Shown here piece after piece: positions 5,071 to 8,085 of a stretch of 8,085 nt of DNA. Location of the stretch: contig JAGCZE010000187.1 of the NCBI GenBank assembly GCA_017960415.1, positions 1 to 8,085 of the forward strand, written 5' to 3'. The position numbers and the translations under genes were made by a program. Source of the stretch: Lachnospiraceae bacterium. Its GTDB lineage: Bacteria > Bacillota_A > Clostridia > Lachnospirales > Lachnospiraceae. The first letter of the stretch is position 1. Every line of letters starts with the position of its first letter. Under the pieces are notes generated by a model. That model saw only the letters and a program-made list of their open reading frames with translations. It was not told the origin of the DNA and made no database searches.

Positions 5071-7008
5071 ATGACTTCTTTCAAATATGTTTCAAAAGGG
5101 TTGCGCCTTATCCTTTTGAGTATCATTCTGGCCTTATTTATACTGCCATCCAGCGTTCATTCCGGTGCCCAGGATAAAAAGTCCAACTGTATCACCACCC
5201 GCGCGGAGCTGATGAAAGCACTGGCCGACAAGCAGGAAACCATATATGTCGGGGATATGTTTTTTGATGAGAAGGACATTCCAATTGAGATCAAACAAAG
5301 TGTAAGGATCATAGGGGTTGAGCCGTGTGCAACGCTGAACAAGGCTCATTTCCAGATCATTGGTTCAGAGCTGGAAAGCGAATTTATAAGCGTAAGCTTC
5401 GAAAATATCATTTTTAACGGCTGTTATGAATATCCGGCAGGCAGTCCTGAAAATGCAGCTTCTTTTGCAGATTTTCACGGGGACCTCACGGACATGGGCT
5501 GCATCTGCGCAAGCGACAACATTGATCTGAAACTGCACAACTGCACGATCAGGGATTATTGCGCACAATACGGAGCCGCAATCTATCTTCATTATACCGA
5601 CGGGAATAAAGATCTCGGGAGGCGTGCGGGTATTTCCATCAAAAGCTGCCGCTTTCTTTATAATACCTGCGAAAGAGGCGTGCTCTGGTGTAACGGGAAA
5701 AAGACGCTATTTGAAATGTCAGATACGGAATTCCTGAATAACCGGGCCTATACCGGGATCGTTGTGCTCGGCGGGATCAATGGCCTGCTTGAAAACGTCG
5801 CCATTAAGGATAATGAGCGGGTAAAATTCGCTGAAAAAAACACATTTGTGAAGGGCGGAGGCGGCATTGCTATAGCCAATTCGGAAGCAGTGATCAAAAA
5901 CTGTCTGATCGACGGCTGTTCTGCCCCGAACGGAGGCGGCATCCTGTCTGCAGGTACGATTCTTACGATAGACAGCTGCCAGATAACCAATAACAATGCC
6001 GATACCTTTGGAGGCGGCATGGTGCTGCACAGTGGGGAAAATGCGCCGGTCTATGTCACCAATACCTTGATATCCGGTAATTCCGCCGAGCAGGAGGGCG
6101 CAGCCTGGGTGTATCCCGCCGACCAGATAGGCATCGGACTGCCTACAGGCATAGTTGAGTTCAGTTTCTGCACCTTTGAGGACAATACTTCTCCTGACAT
6201 GGAGCACCTGAGCTTTCATCCCATTATGCTTGAAAATGAAGGGTCAACCATTGGCAGGGACGGTAAGGTCGACTTCATTGCGTGCAGGGTCATGGATCCG
6301 GCTGTGGCTCCAGCATTGAAAAACGGTGAGAATTACAATGTTGTCAATACCATTGATAAAGGCGGCAGGATACCGGCCGATACGATCAACACTGCCGCTA
6401 ACGGCTATTATGCGGGAAAAGGGCTTGACTACGGGAGGATATACGCCGGCGTGAACGAGTTTGGAAGCAGACGGGCACCGACAGACTCGTGGGTTGGGAT
6501 CTTTTCCGTTGTTGCTGTGATCATATGCTTAATAGCGGCAGCGGCATACTTTGCCATAAAACACAGGCGATCTGTGGTCATGGTCAGGGAGAAGGACGGA
6601 ACGGACAGCAATGGCGAAGGATCATACACCGCAAACTGTGACGCTCATTCTGAAATGAACGATCGTGGAGCAGCAGGGCTTGTTCAGGAAACTGCAGGAA
6701 TTGCCAGGGATGTTGCTGATAAGTATAAAGAAAACGTGTTAAAGGACAGAACTGCTCCAAGGTCAGCTAACCGTCAGGGACGCGGGATCTACGAAAGCGA
6801 CCTTCAGAAGCTGGCCACAAAGACCAATCTTACCAGCCGGGAGACGGACGTGCTCCGGGAATACATCTCCGGCAAGACACGTGCGGGAATAGCCGAAACG
6901 CTCTGCATTTCGGAATCTACAGTCAAAAACCACATATCGAGCATTTTTTCGAAGCTTGGCATCAACAACAAAAAGGAACTGTTAATGATGTTTGACACGA
7001 CAAAATAA
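5071..7008 (+). CDS. Membrane one-component regulator: beta-helix ectodomain, one TM, LuxR-type HTH
   Basis: This 645-residue protein appears to sense outside the cell and bind DNA inside. Residues 1-33 are a signal peptide or first hydrophobic segment (core 11-25). Residues 40-470 form a repetitive ectodomain with short beta-strand repeats typical of right-handed parallel beta-helices. It shows FxxN turns (FLYN 195-198, FLNN 221-224, FEDN 369-372) and glycine turns (GGGGI 262-266, GGGI 288-291, GGGM 314-317), much like the FxxN/GGAI pattern of polymorphic membrane proteins. It holds about 15 cysteines. Residues 474-496 are one membrane helix followed by KHRR, fitting an outside-to-inside crossing. 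A charged linker runs to about 575. Residues 586-640 are a LuxR/GerE helix-turn-helix: LTSRETDVLREY, then IAETL, SESTVKNHISSIFSKLG and NNKKELL. There is no receiver, kinase or autoinducer domain. It stands divergent to the exported-protein operon, its likely target. The domains are clear; the ligand and target are inferred. Confidence 0.9.
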   Translation: MTSFKYVSKGLRLILLSIILALFILPSSVHSGAQDKKSNCITTRAELMKALADKQETIYVGDMFFDEKDIPIEIKQSVRIIGVEPCATLNKAHFQIIGSELESEFISVSFENIIFNGCYEYPAGSPENAASFADFHGDLTDMGCICASDNIDLKLHNCTIRDYCAQYGAAIYLHYTDGNKDLGRRAGISIKSCRFLYNTCERGVLWCNGKKTLFEMSDTEFLNNRAYTGIVVLGGINGLLENVAIKDNERVKFAEKNTFVKGGGGIAIANSEAVIKNCLIDGCSAPNGGGILSAGTILTIDSCQITNNNADTFGGGMVLHSGENAPVYVTNTLISGNSAEQEGAAWVYPADQIGIGLPTGIVEFSFCTFEDNTSPDMEHLSFHPIMLENEGSTIGRDGKVDFIACRVMDPAVAPALKNGENYNVVNTIDKGGRIPADTINTAANGYYAGKGLDYGRIYAGVNEFGSRRAPTDSWVGIFSVVAVIICLIAAAAYFAIKHRRSVVMVREKDGTDSNGEGSYTANCDAHSEMNDRGAAGLVQETAGIARDVADKYKENVLKDRTAPRSANRQGRGIYESDLQKLATKTNLTSRETDVLREYISGKTRAGIAETLCISESTVKNHISSIFSKLGINNKKELLMMFDTTK

Positions 7009-7021
7009 GCTTTCTTTTCCA

Positions 7022-7057
7022 ACACAACAGCCGCCGTTTTCACGGCGGCCATTGTGT
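7022..7057 (+). terminator. GC-rich hairpin after the LuxR-type gene
   Basis: GCCGCCG (7030-7036) pairs with CGGCGGC (7043-7049) around a 6-base loop. The stem is prolonged by ACACAA (7022-7027) with TTGTGT (7052-7057) across a 2x2 internal mismatch. It begins 14 bases after the stop codon. The following sequence GTAAATAAAGG lacks a U-run, so termination may be incomplete or factor-aided. Confidence 0.65.
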
Positions 7058-7112
7058 GTAAATAAAGGTGTAAAAAGAAAGGTCGGGTTATCATCGATAG
7101 TTGTTCATATAC

Positions 7113-7271
7113 TCACTGTATTCTTTTTTTATACTCCGCGTACTCAACGTTCAGCTTTACGGCTTTGACAAAGCGTACAATCATTATCACTGAGAGTATG
7201 AGGCCTATTATCCCATGGCTTACTACGAGTGGCGCTATGGCGAAGATTATAAGCCCATAAAGCCCATACAT
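7113..7271 (-). CDS. Short membrane-protein ORF, possibly a 5'-truncated remnant
   Basis: This leftward frame of 52 residues begins MYGLYGLIIFAIAPLVV and ends EYAEYKKRIQ. It has two hydrophobic stretches (about 4-17 and 20-36) separated by SHG, then a charged tail, like the last membrane hairpin of an integral membrane protein. No ribosome binding site precedes the ATG, and a stop codon lies two codons upstream, so it may be the tail of a longer gene that lost its 5' part. The point where it starts is within about 20 bases of the point where the neighbouring ABC ATPase frame begins on the other strand. It could instead be a genuine small membrane protein or chance. No family is recognised. 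Confidence 0.4.
   Translation of the reverse strand: MYGLYGLIIFAIAPLVVSHGIIGLILSVIMIVRFVKAVKLNVEYAEYKKRIQ
7251..7268. repeat. Perfect 9-bp tandem duplication
   Basis: AAGCCCATA occurs twice in a row (7251-7259 and 7260-7268). On the minus strand it encodes the repeated Tyr-Gly-Leu at the start of the short membrane ORF. It lies beside the junction where two gene remnants meet. It could be a scar of an excised element with 9-bp target duplication, or simple slippage. Confidence 0.6.
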
Positions 7272-7282
7272 GGATTATTTGA

Positions 7283-7735
7283 CGCTTACACTTGAATGTG
7301 ATGCTCGCTCCTCTAAAGGTCCAGAAGAGAAATAAGGACGAAGTACGCGCGGAAGCAGAACAGCTGCTCGAAAAGGTAGGCTTATCGGCCAAAAAAGACA
7401 GTTATCCCAGACAGCTCTCAGGCGGCCAGAAGCAGAGGGTTGCCATAGTCAGGGCGCTTATCATGCATCCCGAGATCCTCTTATTTGACGAAGTCACGGC
7501 TGCGCTTGATCCCGAGATGGTAAGGGAAGTCCTCGATGTTATACTTGATCTTGCGAAACAGGGACGTACAATGCTTATAGTTACGCATGAAATGGCGTTC
7601 GCGAGGGCAATAGCCGACCGTATCATTTTTATGGACGGAGGTTCGGTTATTGAAGACTCCGACCCCAAGCATTTCTTTACAGCTCCCGGAACAGAGAGGG
7701 CAGCCAGGTTCTTAAGGACATTTGAACATGATTGA
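7283..7735 (+). pseudogene. Polar amino acid ABC transporter ATPase, 5'-truncated (GlnQ-like)
   Basis: The open frame begins after a TGA at 7280-7282, with TTG 7292 the first possible start, and gives about 147 residues against a usual ~240. Family members power uptake of polar amino acids at the inner membrane face. Counting from TTG 7292, there is NVMLAPLKV near 2-10, the signature LSGGQKQRVAIVRAL at 42-56, Walker B ILLFDE at 62-67, the D-loop ALDPE at 71-75 and the H-loop histidine at 99. The C-terminus is complete (ARFLRTFEHD). The Walker A loop and Q-loop are absent, and none of the frames just upstream encodes them, so ATP binding is lost. The residue after DE is Val rather than the usual Pro, which may be a lineage feature. 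There is no ribosome binding site or permease gene nearby. It is most likely a relic left by a deletion or rearrangement. Confidence 0.8.
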
Positions 7736-7760
7736 CTGATATCGTTATATTTATTATACT
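7732..7760 (+). promoter_or_regulatory. Sigma-A promoter for the peptidase T gene
   Basis: TTGACT at 7732-7737 and TATACT at 7755-7760 are 17 bases apart, each one base from consensus. The TGA stop of the ABC remnant lies within the -35 hexamer. The start of transcription would be near 7767, about 28 bases before the ATG. Confidence 0.7.
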
Positions 7761-7763
7761 GTT

Positions 7764-7784
7764 CCGTGGTAGAACATATCACGG
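7764..7784. promoter_or_regulatory. Inverted repeat at the peptidase T transcription start
   Basis: CCGTGGT (7764-7770) and ATCACGG (7778-7784) pair over seven positions, one of them G:U, around a 7-base spacer. The right arm covers the first two bases of the GGAGG binding site (7783-7787). Since transcription should start near 7767, inside the left arm, a DNA operator is more likely than an RNA stem. Confidence 0.35.
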
Positions 7785-7794
7785 AGGTCAATAA

Positions 7795-8085
7795 ATGAGA
7801 GCATACGAAAGACTGTTAAAATACGTTGTTATACATACAACAAGTGATGATAGCTGCGATAAAACACCATCTACAGAGCGTCAGTTCGATCTGGCCAATG
7901 TTCTTGTGTCTGAAATGAAGAATATCGGGATCACCGATGCTGATGTGGATAAAAACTGCTATGTTACCGGACACATTCCGGCAGCACCCGGATACGAGAA
8001 TGTCCCGAAGATCGGATTTATCGCACATAAGGTAAAATATTGTTTCTTGCGATCGGACGCCGTGATGAATTCAATCCATTTTCAA
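7795..8085 (+). pseudogene. pepT: Peptidase T (tripeptidase), 5' part, homology breaks after His78
   Basis: Peptidase T is a cytoplasmic zinc aminopeptidase of the M20 family that releases the N-terminal residue of tripeptides. The start ATG 7795 follows GGAGG (7783-7787) by 7 bases. Residues 1-78 read as a normal N-terminus: MRAYERLLKYVVIHTTSDDS, then TPSTERQFDLANVLVSEMK, then IPAAPGYENVPKIGFIAH. In the family this is followed by M/V-D-T, where the His is the first zinc ligand and the Asp supports catalysis. Here the frame continues as KVKYCFLRSDAVMNS with no resemblance, and neither other rightward frame restores the expected HMDT-A-P-D. The break is near base 8029, and the frame is still open at the window edge. 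It may reflect an inserted element, a rearrangement, or an assembly joint at the end of the sequence. The N-terminal identity is secure; the broken state depends on what lies beyond the edge. Confidence 0.75.

Noticed and set aside
5719..6219. Long open frame on the minus strand (166 residues)
   Set aside because: It lies fully inside the beta-helix gene, has no ribosome binding site and no recognisable domain; it is a shadow of the real frame.
5071..7008. Two-component hybrid or quorum-sensing LuxR receptor
   Set aside because: No histidine kinase, ATPase, receiver or acyl-homoserine-lactone domain is visible; everything before the HTH is signal peptide, beta-helix, TM and linker.
7009..7291. 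Missing N-terminal half of the ABC ATPase in a shifted frame
   Set aside because: I looked for a Walker A (GxxGxGKS/T) and Q-loop in the rightward frames and found none, so a simple frameshift does not explain the truncation.

Overview
The window looks like chromosomal DNA of a low-to-mid GC Gram-positive anaerobe, most plausibly a Lachnospiraceae/Clostridia member. The reasons are strong AGGAGG-type ribosome binding sites, sigma-A promoters of the TTGACA-17-TATATT type, lipobox lipoproteins, and family members (YegS/DgkB-type lipid kinase, polar amino acid ABC ATPase, peptidase T) whose wording resembles Clostridia. The lineage is inferred from style, not from a search.

Layout: (1) 1-672 (+) is the C-terminal part of a diacylglycerol/lipid kinase family protein, cut by the window edge exactly at its GGDGTLN motif. 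(2) 673-892 is a convergent intergenic region with two inverted repeats that may be terminators. (3) 893-4847 (-) is a tight three-gene operon, transcribed right to left. It encodes a TPR-like lipoprotein with a probable TTG start, an unrecognised secreted protein, and an acidic lipoprotein with a duplicated C-terminal domain. (4) 4848-5070 is a divergent control region with a strong rightward promoter, a palindrome over it, an array of GTCCTAT half-sites, and a leftward promoter with a perfect -10 but no -35. (5) 5071-7008 (+) encodes a 645-residue protein with signal peptide, extracytoplasmic parallel beta-helix, one membrane helix and a cytoplasmic LuxR/GerE-type DNA-binding domain. A GC-rich hairpin follows it. 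(6) 7009-8085 is a decayed or rearranged stretch. It holds a short leftward membrane-protein ORF, a 5'-truncated amino-acid ABC ATPase that lacks Walker A, and the start of a peptidase T gene with its own promoter whose homology breaks right after the first zinc-ligand histidine (His78).

The most interesting unit is 893-7008. A membrane-spanning one-component regulator carries a beta-helix outside the cell and a LuxR helix-turn-helix inside. It lies divergently beside an operon of three exported proteins, two of them lipid-anchored. The leftward promoter seems to need an activator, and the repeated half-sites sit where one would bind. The simplest reading is an envelope sensing module: the beta-helix detects a surface state or ligand, possibly with the exported proteins, and the HTH controls the divergent operon. 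This is inference from architecture and position. No function has been recognised for the exported proteins.
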